Shown in pieces: positions 44,853 to 55,347 of a stretch of DNA of 64,000 bases; position 1 is the stretch's first letter; each line of letters begins with the position of its first letter. The stretch is from Rhyzopertha dominica (lineage: Eukaryota > Arthropoda > Insecta > Coleoptera > Bostrichidae). The stretch is taken from assembly GCA_025024175.1 (NCBI GenBank), contig QCXZ01000137.1:4030001-4094000 (forward strand), read 5' to 3'. Under the pieces are notes generated by a model, which worked only from the letters and a program-made list of their open reading frames with translations, did not search any database and was not told the origin of the DNA. The translations under genes were made by a program, and so were the position numbers.

Positions 44853-45110
44853 CTAAACCACCAGCTGATCCTCGTTGTTACCGGTGGCCCTCTTCGTAAA
44901 TCGGCCCGGGTCATCCGGTGGTCCAGATAACGTGGGAGTAGCAGCCTCTGCTTGCGGGTGGGGGCCGTGCACTTCGGAGGACCGCGGAGCTCGCTGGCCA
45001 GTCCGCGACTTGGTGCGCGGTGTCGAACAGCTACGGTGACGGTGATTAGTTTGAAGCGACGCGCGGACCGCGTGTGATTTGGTTTTGGCGGCGAAGAGGA
45101 ATTTGTCCAT
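44853..45110 (-). CDS. GC-rich open frame, possible host exon
   Basis: An 85-codon frame starting MDKFLFAAKTKSHAVRASLQ, rich in Arg, Ser, Pro and Thr, ending near NNEDQLVV. I do not recognise the protein. Its GC content is far above the flanks and it is CpG-rich, like a first coding exon. Possible donors occur near the end (ACCGGTAAC or CTGGTGG), so the true exon may stop before the in-frame stop. It lies antisense in the presumed NAV intron. It could also be a CpG island without coding function. Confidence 0.35.
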   Translation of the reverse strand: MDKFLFAAKTKSHAVRASLQTNHRHRSCSTPRTKSRTGQRAPRSSEVHGPHPQAEAATPTLSGPPDDPGRFTKRATGNNEDQLVV

Positions 45111-45869
45111 AGTTAGTGCAGGTAGGAGTTGTTACAGATGTAAAAGAAACGTTGGGAATCGACAAAAAATTGCTAATTTCCGTGTTAACGGTCTATTTTT
45201 AGCAGGCATCAGATAAAATTTAAAATTGATTAGTTAGTAAGTTGACAATTGTTAGTTGTGAATTACGGGTTGGCAAAGGCGTCAAAAATGAATGGAATTG
45301 AATAATACACTAGGTTGGCTGTTAAAATGCTGAATATTTTATGAGTTGCGATTACTAGGTACGGTTAATCGATTTATTAATGTACTCGCTGTTAGGATTT
45401 GCGTGTGCATTAGCTTGATGGACGCGGTGTGAATCATCAATAATTTATTTTACAAAATGTCTACATATTCAGCAATTCGTTGGTAAATTTCAATCGTCCT
45501 GTGAAAGCTAAGACTTCCTGCTCTCGTAAACTTCGATAGTTTATCCTAAACCAACACCTTAGATGCTTGCCAACTGATAATACTATCTCACATTGCAAAT
45601 TTTATTTAACTAAATATCTAACACTGTTTCCTTGACCAGTAAAACTTCCAAATTTATTTAATAATTTGGGAATATTCTTTAGTACTCGCAGAAGAGTTAA
45701 TACCAAGTCAGTATTCCTTTTTTAGTTATATTACTCAGTATCGTTTTTCTTTTTCATTGCTTAACATTCTGCCATAATTTGATACTAAAATATAATCAAA
45801 TTTAGTCAAGTAGTCTTTATTTGGTGTCATACAAAATGATATGGCGGTACGGCTACTTATGGTGCCCCA
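45111..45869. other. no recognisable feature
   Basis: AT-rich; nothing supported. Confidence 0.4.
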
Positions 45870-46507
45870 GTGAAATGTAGTGTAAGCACACTGTGTACCG
45901 TATATAATCTAATACTCCATTTTATGTCTTCTATCATTTTTGTTCCTTCCTTCCATGTGTCTTTCTTCTTCAGATTATTTACTATTTCGACGTGCTGTTT
46001 TTGCATGTCACATTCTTTTTGCAGATCTGTCTTCTCCCATCCTTATCAAGTGCCCAAAACATCTCAATATTTGTCTTTCTATGCCGTTCAAAATAGGTTC
46101 CACATTTAGTTCCTCTCTTATTGCTTCACTTCTAATTTTACCTTTTCTTGTTAAGCCCTTAACGTTTGGCATGTAGTTCATAGCCTGAATCTTTCTGTTT
46201 TCCAGCTTCGTTAATTGCAACTTTTGCACCCATAAGTTTAAATTGATCTCTATATTGTTCTATTAACTGATATTTTAGTCGTCTGTGATATCGCTTTATT
46301 CCTTATAAAACCATTTCTTAATGCGTACTGGAGCTTTGTGTCATTTTTTCTACACCCTAAATATGTACATGTCTCAGTTTGTTCAACATCTTTATTGTTT
46401 AATGTAATTGCCATGCTTTTCTTATTTAGGCAAACAGGGTGGAAAGAGTTTATTGTTACATGAGTAGTTGTGTAGTGTGGAGAATATGCGTGACGCAGGG
46501 ATCCCAT
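45870..46507 (-). pseudogene. LINE RT 3' fragment
   Basis: Minus-strand pieces: INSFHPVCLNKKSMAITLNN with DVEQTETCTYLGC (the post-palm region leading to YLG) and then KIQAMNYMPNVKGLTRKGKI, EELNVEPILNGIERQILRCF and GHLIRMGEDR, the tail typical of a widespread insect LINE type. A deletion of the thumb separates the two pieces. No catalytic residues remain. Confidence 0.72.
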
Positions 46508-46870
46508 TTAGGACCTATTTTGTTTTTCCTATGTGTAGATGGTATCGGGCGTATTTATAAATCTTGTAAATTTCTTCCGCGTGCTGTTGATCTGATGACA
46601 CGCCTTTAGTTCATGTCAATTTAAATAATATATATGCTTGGTTTGGAGAGAACTTGTTCCTATCAATGTCCAATGTTCGATTGATATTTAGGCACTGTAA
46701 CCTTGCATTTTCATCCTACATCTTTCTTCATTCGCGATAAAAACGAAAATATTTGCTACGTGTTCCTGTTTATGTACCTTTTATACTAATTTTTATTTCA
46801 GTGGTGTTTAGGCCATTGACCTGCAGTAAAATTACATTAAATAAACAAATGGAGCAGTGAAATCCTATTT
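46490..46870 (+). pseudogene. jockey-like LINE scrap
   Basis: It begins VTQGSHLGPILFFLCVDGI, a degraded form of the GVPQGSVLGPLLF motif, followed by decayed sequence and a 3' end with an AAAT-like run near 46840. It overlaps the edge of the minus-strand LINE fragment. Confidence 0.5.
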
Positions 46871-48307
46871 GATGTTTTGTGGTCCTAAGGTGACAATTTC
46901 ATGCTTCGGCATTTGTGATTCAAAAAAAATTTGTAATCCCCAACTAATGTCAGACTAAAATCCAAAATCCTTCTGTTGAATTTATGTTTTCCCAGTCAAA
47001 ACTGGAAATTTATAATTCATCATTGTGTTTTTTATGATGTTACAGCTTCTGTAATAATAATTCCATTTCGGTATCTTTACCTATAATTCTGACTGACTGA
47101 AACTACTAAGGAAAGGTATTTGTTAATCAGAAACCCTACATAATATAGTAGTGATATGACTTAAATACATAAGGATTGGTGACAATAACAGTGAGTTATA
47201 GTTATCTCAGTCTAAGAGAAGCCATTATTTTGACTAGATATGCTGAAGGGGAAGTAGTTCATCTGTCATGTACAGCTTTAAATAGTAATGACGTTGTATT
47301 CATTTTCAAAACATTACAGATATTTTTTCTCAAGGTCCGTTTAGAAATAATTCAAAGTCTAATGAAAAAAAAACCTGGTATACATGTTATTTCGTATCCC
47401 TAACATTCTCCATAGATACATTTACTTATTAATTAGACTTTGTACAGTTACTTGATAATCAATTTATAAATTTTATACCCTTGATCACTTTTTATGTCCT
47501 GTTTACAAACATCATAACAATTAGCCAACTTTTTTAAGTCTGTTCTGCCCTAATTCTAAAAAGTTACAGCAAAATCAACACGACATTAATTGCTGCATTA
47601 GTCCCTATTAACCGAATCGCAATCCCCAATTTGTTATGATTTAGCTCGATTGAAATTGATCATAATATCATGCTTAATAGAGCAATAACGGAACAACGGC
47701 CTTTTAAGGTTAAGGGCGGCCGTGCGAAGCCATTTAGATTTTTATTGTTGCCCGGCTCTCCTAAGAAACGATTACATATGCCTGATGACTAAGATTCCCA
47801 TAAGGCGCCCCATACACTCAGCTCTGTCGCAATTGTCGGCTAAATGATGGTCGTTTGTGTTGTTTCTGCATTGTTCTGAGTGTATTTAACGCGGATTTGC
47901 ATGTCTATAAAATTCTGGACAAGCTTAAGTGGATACGACTACAAAAGATTTAAAACGTGACTTCTGACGACGTACTTATTAAATGAGGCCACCTGTTGAT
48001 CAATTTCTAATGAATTTCGACTTTCTTTCTAATTTATTAGACACCCACAATGAAGAGAATCCACCAAAAGTGGAGAACGAAACTAGTTCTCAAACTAGTA
48101 TTAAACGAGTTATGAAGAAAATGGGTTTTTGGATGGGTGAAGACGCAAACGAATCGCAAGCTGTTTATGGAAAAACTACATATTCAACAGATGCTACTTA
48201 ACTATCTACGTAGGATAAAGGAATATCGTGATTTTTCACCTCCTGATAATTTTAACCAAACTTTTATTTTACGCTATTATTCACACTACTTTCATCTATC
48301 TTGTAAG
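46871..48307. other. no recognised gene; one unassigned open frame
   Basis: It includes a 72-codon plus-strand frame at 47983-48201 (MRPPVDQFLMNFDFLSNLLD and a charged tail containing KRVMKKMGFWMGED). I do not recognise it and cannot support it as a gene. A GC-richer patch lies at 47700-47850. Confidence 0.35.
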
Positions 48308-48830
48308 CTAATTAGAATAACGTAAAAGGCCCGCGGTCCTCAACCACGCGCACAGCTCACCAGGTGTCATCCGTAAGGTTCTGGACAACTCCCTCAGTTT
48401 CGATAAGCAATAGGGGAAACATCCTTGAACATCCAGCTCTTCTCCCTGAACCTTATCTTTTGCCATTTCCATCCATTGTTCTTGATTCTTTCCTGATTTC
48501 TGAATTATCCTTTCTATAGTTGTGTTCCATGTATAGCACGGTCTACCTTTTTTTAGTTTGTCTCCGCTTAGCTCCCAGGCCTTTCTTAGTATGTGGTCTA
48601 CTTTCCTCCTTTGGATGTGTCTCAAGTATTTCATTACGTATGTCTCTATTCTTTTTATGATCGTTCTACCATCTAGGAGTTTTGCTGTTGATTTTTCCTC
48701 GTTTTCGTTTATTGCCTTAGCTAGAAGTTGTACAATACCTTTCTCTGCCTTTCTCAAGCTTTTCCTATTTGCCTTTGTTGTTGCGGCATTTTTTACTCCA
48801 TACGTCATGACTGGCATAATGATTGATGTA
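48308..48830 (-). pseudogene. LINE reverse transcriptase, C-terminal part
   Basis: An open frame beginning just after the mariner junction: VMTYGVKNAATTKANRKSL, RHIQRRKVDHILRKAWELSG, KKGRPCYTWNTTIER and a tail ending PGELCAWLRTAGLLRY. It is the downstream continuation of 51127-52430. The polymerase-connected VLTYG-E-WT block is recognisable as VMTYGVKNA. Confidence 0.78.
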
Positions 48831-48832
48831 TA

Positions 48833-51124
48833 CAGGGTGATTTTTTGAAAACTTCACACCTTAAATAACTTTAAATAGAGGAAAAATTTAAAATTTTGCA
48901 AAAACAGGTAAACTTTTGTTTGCAGGGGGACAACTTTTGAGATAAGTTTTTAATGGATAGCGCTTACCCTCTTAGCGGGGTAGATACCCCTTCAAAAATT
49001 TTAAATGAAACTATCCATCTTACGATACATCATTTAAAAGCTTATTACACAAGGAGTCTTGCCATGTTATTAGTTTTACTATTTTTTACCCATTGACGGG
49101 GTAGTGGGTCAAAAAGTGCATTGTAGCAAATGGCTTATAGAATGGAATATTTTGGACTTTTTTAACAAAATTTATTGTCTTGCAGTTACAATAAAAATTG
49201 TCCTTACTTAAGCCTAAAAAAAACTTGTTAAAAATAATTGTTACACTTAAGCAAAATGCCAAAAATACTTAAAATTTTCTTTCGACATTACTTGATATTG
49301 CAACTCGACAGTTTATACTGAATTGGCTAAATAATTATCTACTTTGTGTTTCCAATTTTTTGTTTCAACTTTTTGGCTACTTCTTTGGCACGACCATCTT
49401 TTTGTTCACATTCCTTTTATAAATCGCGTGAAATTTTAAAGTGAGAGTCCAAGTGATAATGGTTTATTCAACTGCCGAAAGGGTAGAAATAATTTTTATT
49501 TACGGTGCTGAGCATAGCTGTGCTNGTGCGTCAGCANGGGTGTTTAACGAACGGCACCCNGATAAAAATGTTGACGCTAGGTACATTCTCGATCTCGTGC
49601 AGAAATTTCAAGACACTGGATCTGTAGTAAACAAAAAAAGGGCAGGGAATAGAGTCGTTGATGAAATGGCCCAACTTGAAGTACTTGGTCATTTTGCAAT
49701 GGATCCAACTAGCTCTTTGCGTAACATTTCTACAGCCACTGGACTTTCTTATTCATCTGTAAGGAAAGTTATAAAACTGCACAAATTCCATCCCTATAAG
49801 ATGAAAACTCTCCAGGAACTCGGCGAAGATGACTTCGATAGAAGACTGCAATTTTGCGAAATTATGACAGAAAAGATTATAGTAAATCCAAATCTAATAA
49901 AAAATATCTGCTTCAGTGATGAATGCACATTTTTTTTGAACGGCTCTGTAAATAAACATAACGTCAGGTACTGGAGTGACGAAAATCCTTATATTTTTCC
50001 AGAAGGTCATACACAAGTTCCTCAGAAGCTGAACGTCTGGGCTGGAATACTTGGCAACGCAATTGTAGGTCCAATTTTCATTGATGGGACGCTAAATGGG
50101 GGAATGTATTTAGAATTACTTGATAACGTTATTGATCCTTTAATCCCAGAGCAATTAGAAAACCAACGTGACCCTGAAGGAAATCCAATGTTGGATGAAT
50201 ACGAATTGTTTTACCAACATGATGGAGCCCCACCGCATTACGCCATTAATGTGCGAAATTGGTTAAATCATAGATTTCCTCTTCACTGGATTGGTAGGCG
50301 TGGAACAATTGAATGACCGCCACGATCACCCGATTTGACTGCTTTAGATTTCTTTCTATGGGGTCATTTAAAATCTGTGGTTTACAAAACACAACCTACT
50401 AGCCTGGACGATCTGCGATAAAGAATTATTAACGAGTGCAGGAGGATTCCACCTGAAACTTTCCGAAAAGTGCAGCAGGAGTTCGAGAACCGTCTGTATT
50501 ATTGTATGGAAAGAGGTGGTGCACAATTTGACAATCTATTGTAAGGTTTGAATTTCTATGGTTTTGTTCACACTGTTTTTGGAGTTACAAATAAATAATT
50601 TTTCTTTTTCGTGGACATGGACTTTCTAAAAAATTACGTGATAAATACTTTAATGTTAATAATAATGTTAAAAGAAAATTCTCAGTATTCTGGGAGTTTT
50701 TTTAAGTGTCATATTTTTTTACAACTTGTTTAAATTTTGGATTCTCGTAAGGACAAATTTTATTTCCGCTCTAAAATAAAATACATTTTGTTGAAAAGAG
50801 TCCAAAATATTCAATTTAATAAGCAACCTGTTCCGTAGGCACTATTAATCTATTACCCCGTCAATAAGTTAAACGTGGTAAAACTAATTACATGGCCAGA
50901 CCCTTTCTGAAATAAGCTTTCAAATGATGTATCACAAGATGGATAGTTCCATTTAAAATTTTTAAAGGGGTGTCTACCCTGCTCAGAGAGTAAGCGCTAT
51001 CCATTAGAAACTTATCTCAAAAGTTGTCCCCCTGCAAACAAAAGTTTACCCGTTATTGCAAATTTTTAAATTTTTGCTATATTTAAAGTTATTTAAGGTG
51101 TGAAGTTTTCAAAAAATCACCCTG
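48833..51124 (+). mobile_element. DD41D mariner, full-length copy
   Basis: It is 2292 bp, starting CAGGGTGATTTTTTGAAAAC and ending with the inverse, TTCAAAAAATCACCCTG. TA is duplicated on both sides (48831-48832 and 51125-51126). Terminal inverted repeats are very long for a mariner, about 250 bp (roughly 48833-49080 and 50875-51124). The transposase is co-oriented but has two point-mutation stops. It lies inside a minus-strand LINE. Three N bases occur in the coding region. Confidence 0.92.
49459..50544 (+). pseudogene. DD41D mariner transposase with two stops
   Basis: It is a 361-codon frame from the ATG at 49459 to TAA at 50542-50544; an upstream in-frame GTG is not needed. The N-terminal helix-turn-helix DNA-binding region covers about residues 1-110. 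Asp 1 is residue 154 (FSDE), Asp 2 is residue 255 (QHDGAPPH) and Asp 3 is residue 297 (SPDLTALDFF). Exactly 41 residues separate the last two, as in DD41D (rosa-like) mariners. The WIGRRGTIE block lies between them. Two substitutions created stops: TGC to TGA at 50314-50316, before Asp 3, and GAA to TAA near 50419. The copy at 1404 keeps sense codons at both places. Confidence 0.92.
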
Positions 51125-51126
51125 TA

Positions 51127-52430
51127 TAGAATCTTTATCAATAGCCAGTGTGGTTTATGTAACTCTATAAATGGTAATATCGCCCTGGTTACTCTATGTG
51201 CAGTTTTGATTCTTTCTCTAACCGTCTCTCTGCGGCTAAGATGGCTGGTCATGTACGTACCTAGATATTTCATTTTGTTTGTTGTTCTCAAAATCAGGTT
51301 CCCAATCTTGTATTTTGTAACCCGTTTCTAGGATTGTTTTGCTGGAAGGACCTCTTATCATGATGTTGTTTTTCGTGTAGTTTATTGTTAGTCCATATTT
51401 GTGGAGTTCGTGTTCTGCATTTTCTAAGAATTCTGCCAAGTCATTTTCGTTCTCCGCGATTATTATCAGGTGATCTGCATATTCAAGGACTATAGGTAGT
51501 ACTTTAGCATTTTCGTGTAGGCAAGCTTTTATTATTCTGTTGATTAAGTAGTGAGGGACCCTTTTGTCCCTCAGGATTTGTGGCACTACCTTATGGTTTA
51601 TCGTATCAAAAGCTTTCTGTAGATCTATGGCCATCACCAGTATTCTAGTGCCTTGCCTCCATTTCTCCTCTAGTATTCTTCTCACTGTAAACATGTGGTC
51701 ATCAGTTGATTTGTTTTTTTGCAAGGGCTGCTTGGTACTGCGGTACTTCCGGTATGTATTTTTCCATCTCTCCTAGTAAGAACTGAGCGTAATACTTGTA
51801 TCCAACAATGCATAGGGTTATTCTTCGGTAGTCTTCCGTGCTTTGCGGTGTTTTAATTTTGGGGATCTGAACTTGCACTGTCGTATTCCATTCATCTGGT
51901 TTTTCGTTGGTTAACCACGCTGCTTCTAATGTTTTTGTACCTTTCGTTTTAAATTTATTGGTCCGTATTTTATCAATTTGTTGTTGATTTTGTCTAGGCC
52001 TAGTGGTTTATTACACTTCATGTTATGAATTATTCTATCGTCCTTTCTTCAGAGGGTGGTTCTCCAATTGGCCAGTAGTCATTTTCTGCAATTAGATTTA
52101 CTTTAGGTGCCATGTTTTCCTCTTCTAGCTTCTTCAGCCAATGCGCCATAGGTAATATTTTCTGGAGTTGGCGGTATTATTTCTTCTTAGATATTTGAAG
52201 GTAAAGTTAAGGCGTTCGCTAGTAGGTATTTTAGTGATTTTTTTGAAAAATTCTTGGCATTTCTTTTCGTCGTTCTGTGTTTCTGTCTCTCTTCTTTAGT
52301 CCAGCCTGTTTTATGTCTTCTAAACTGTATTTTTTTGCTTCTCTGTTAGCTTTCCAGTACATCATTGGCCGCTTTCCTGTTCGGTGATAGGGGCGATCTT
52401 TCTCGGAGGTGTGTTAAGTTAGCTGCTTCC
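51127..52430 (-). pseudogene. LINE reverse transcriptase, N-terminal and palm part
   Basis: After decayed upstream blocks (LGLDKINNKLIKYGP region), an open frame at 51236-51724 has DHMFTVRRILEEKWRQGTRI, LVMAIDLQKAFDTINHKVV (motif A, intact), then a deletion that removes the PQG motif, and LEYADHLIIIAENENDLAEF: motif C YADD has become YADH. The text then shows MKYLGTYMTSHLSRRETVRE in another frame up to the mariner junction. A loss of the catalytic Asp plus deletion shows it is dead. Confidence 0.82.
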
Positions 52431-52656
52431 TTGATGTCCTTCTCTCTCAATAACTTCTATATACTTTTTTCTTACTGCAAAAAAATCGTGTTTACGTATT
52501 GCTNCTTAGTTAACTGTTTAGGAACTAATTCAGATTCTTCATCCAGNGTCGTCCATCACAATGACTATGTTGTCCGCAAAATGGTATCGTCGAAAATTAT
52601 CTTGGTATTCTAGCCAGCTGGTTTGCCATATATTTTGGACATTTCTGTCTTTTATG

Positions 52657-52833
52657 GCATTTCTGACCATCTAGCCAACACCCTGCTGACAGTGCTCTTG
52701 GATACATGATACCTTCGTCCCCAATTTCTGACAGACGGTGTTCTTCGCTCTACCAGTTGCTGGTCCCTGCGTGGAGTAAAAACTTTTGGTCGACCGCTTT
52801 TTTGGTTCCAATTTCCACTTTGGGCATTTGTCC
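52657..52833 (-). pseudogene. Tc1-type transposase helix-turn-helix fragment
   Basis: An intact minus-strand frame reads GRPKVFTPRRDQQLVERRTP and SVRNWGRRYHVSKSTVSRVL followed by A. This is the GRP linker plus second helix-turn-helix of Tc1-type transposases, which bind the terminal repeats. It is only about 58 codons long, with no catalytic part. Confidence 0.65.
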
Positions 52834-53071
52834 AACTAAGTTATAGATACTTCTGCGGAGCTCTAATTTGTATGCATCCACGTTTCGTGCGTCAGCATCA
52901 AGAAATTTGTGCCAAAACTTATGGGGCATACGTTACTGCCAATATGCTAAGATAGTAGACTCGTTATGTGCAGTATAATAGATTGCAAGCTGCCAGTGAC
53001 AATAAAAATAACTTTGATTGGACTGATTCTGAGTCATTACGTAATGAATGGTAATGGCAGTTAGGCCTAAG

Positions 53072-54111
53072 TAGAGGTGTTACGTAATAGCTTTTCTATG
53101 TACCTAGTACGACCTGTTCCAGTTCCAGTTACGTACCTATTCCAAATACCTGTTCCAGTTCCAAGCTGTTCCGGTGTTGTTCATGATGATACTCCGTCGC
53201 CTCGGAAACAGGTGCGCGGAACTGGCAGTTCCTACCTATTCCAGTGTAATAGGTCCTGTTCCGACGCAACACCTCTACGGTAAACTGTATCGAGTGTCGA
53301 CAAGGCAACTTTTAGAATCGGGGCATTCTGTTCATAATTTTTTTTATGGACCAGCGTTTTAAATAGGTAATCAACAATACATAAAAAGTCATTTTCAATT
53401 AAAGTTTTTCCTATTTGTAGCAAATATTGATTAGTAGCCAAAACAATGTTATTCAAAGCAAACTTAAGATGCATTTAATGTATCAGTGTTTTATCAAAAT
53501 AGGGAGGTTGTACAAAAAATATTGTATTATACTTTTGTCAAAAGCGGTTTCATTTTGTTTTGATTCACATTTCTGTACATTACTCATAAAATGAGCAACT
53601 ATTATTATTACCTATATACATATTAATAAAGTATGAATAGCTAAAAATTCTAACTGGAATATTTATCAAAAATAAACGTTGATATAGTAAAAGCCGCTCT
53701 TTGTACTTGCTTGCTAAAATACTGTCAAATAAGTAATAGTAACGTTACTGGAAATTAGAATAACTATATTGCTTTATGCGTGCATTTCTACTCTTCTGCA
53801 ATTCCAATCCCTAAACGGTTTCACTGTTGATTGTCAAACCAGTAGGTATATGTTCAATAACAACAAGTATATCGCATCGATGAGAATAGGTGTAATAAAC
53901 GAAACTGGCAGGTCGTACCTGTTCCAGTGTAAAAGGTCCAGTTCCAACGCAACAGTAATAGCTCCAGTTACACACTTATTCCAATCGAAAACGCCCGATG
54001 CGAGACTGTGGACTCGTAATAGGTACATCAGCTTGTCCGGAACAGGTACGCGGAACTGACAGCTCGTACCTATTCCACTGTAACAGGTCCAGTTATAACA
54101 TAACACCTCTA
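53072..54111. mobile_element. hAT-like non-autonomous element with GTTCCAG arrays
   Basis: Perfect 8-bp duplications GGCCTAAG lie at 53064-53071 and 54112-54119. The ends are TAGAGGTGTTACGTAATA and the inverse-like CATAACACCTCTA. Motifs such as ACCTGTTCCAGT recur at the left end (53105-53170), at 53237-53270, at 53917-53955 and at the right end. A second terminus-like CAACACCTCTA sits at 53269-53279, so the left 207 bp form an element-within-element. No transposase is encoded. Confidence 0.88.
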
Positions 54112-54119
54112 GGCCTAAG

Positions 54120-54384
54120 CCGTCTCTGTACCAGAAGCGTTGTCCCGATGTTTTAAAATATGGAAGTCATTATCGCTTCTGTTAGGAACTAACAAGTATT
54201 ATTGAAAAACTTGCTATTATTTAAGAGTGATTGAGTAAATTGACGTGGCAAGCGGGGTGGTAAGCTTCCATTTGCGTGTATTCATTAGCTGGTACCTCGA
54301 CCACACATTATATATATATTTTTCTTATTGTATTTATTTGTAGGTTCTGGCTCCTTATTTTTATAAATTAAAGACACTTTTTCT
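54120..54384. other. no recognisable feature
   Basis: Short AT-rich spacer with a TATATA run near 54310. Confidence 0.35.
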
Positions 54385-54430
54385 AATAATATGACGTTTC
54401 GACCTATAATTTAGGTCTTTGTCGAATATT
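54385..54430 (-). ncRNA. hammerhead-like motif, Penelope type
   Basis: Minus strand: AATAT, TCGACAA, a stem GACCTA-AATTA-TAGGTC, GAA, ACGT, C, then ATATT, which pairs with the first AATAT as stem I. The overall fold matches Penelope hammerheads, including the 2-bp AC/GT stem III. The box before stem II is TCGACAA, not CUGANGA; the same G8-to-A change is found at 10017. Confidence 0.5.
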
Positions 54431-55299
54431 TTTATTTTGTAGATTGACAAATTATTATGAAAATCAATATGACATTTACGATTTTGATATTAATAATAAA
54501 ATACAATAAGAAAAATTAACACAAAAGGACTCCACAAAATAAACACCAACAACTTATGATTGATGAACAGCTTAAACCCAAAAGGTGAAGGAAACAATTC
54601 TTAGTACTGCGCACTCGTCTTTTCCCGAACAAACGACCTCTTTTTGTGTGCATCTGTCGTTATTAATATTAATCCGTTTTTTGCTCAACGACATCTTCAA
54701 AAGGATCCTTGTTCTCCATGTGTTTTTGTGTTGGTAAATTCAGTACTTCCGATAACCCAGGTTCTGCTATCGGCTGTGACCTACAAAACAGCCGAACATC
54801 GTGACTTCCCTCTATCGGAGTCGACGAGCCGTTTGGCAATTCCCAGTTCTCGTTCTTGCATAATTATTGTACGGTAAGAGACAGTCCGTTCTTTGTTGAT
54901 GAAAAACGGTTTAATGATATGGCTTTCTAGTTCTGCTGCATTTGGAACAGATGGGTTTTTGTGGGGGAACGAAATGGATGATTGCTTTTGTGAAACGTTT
55001 GCAGTAATACGATCAATTTCGCGCAATAGGTGTTAACTCCGTGTGATAGAGTTGTGTTGGAATTTTAGTAAATACCCAAAACAGCGTTGGAAATAAGGAG
55101 TCTTTACAGTACTGGACTTACTATCAGAATGCCCGTAAATATACCTATTTTTTTCTTAAATAGCCTCGAAGTACTTCATTAAATTTCACTGGAGATGGGG
55201 ATCTATAGATAGCACTTACAGTAAAGTTATTGTTAGTTTGAATTATTTTTATTTTGACAGATTTTATATTATTTATGTTTACTATGTTTATTTCGTATG
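54431..55299. other. no recognisable gene
   Basis: Short frames on both strands at 54644-55026; none resembles a known family. Confidence 0.35.

Positions 55300-55345
<46 letters not shown>
55300..55345 (+). repeat. (TAA)n microsatellite, tail of a LINE
   Basis: About fifteen TAA units. It sits exactly where the minus-strand LINE ends, after a minus-strand AATAAA, so it is the element's simple-repeat tail (ATT units on that strand). Confidence 0.85.

Positions 55346-55347
<2 letters not shown>

Larger units (their letters stand above)
48308..52430 (-). mobile_element. LINE split by a DD41D mariner
   Basis: Minus-strand LINE sequence runs from about 52430 to 51127 and resumes at 48830 down to about 48310. 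Between them lies the 2292-bp mariner, bounded by duplicated TA. Reading across the single remaining TA restores a continuous C-terminal coding region. Part of the 5' half is decayed (51750-52430). The family is of the insect LINE type also seen at 45870-46507. Confidence 0.85.

Noticed and set aside
47983..48201. 72-codon open frame with a charged C-terminus
   Set aside because: Unrecognised; no supporting signals beyond length, so it is not called as a gene.
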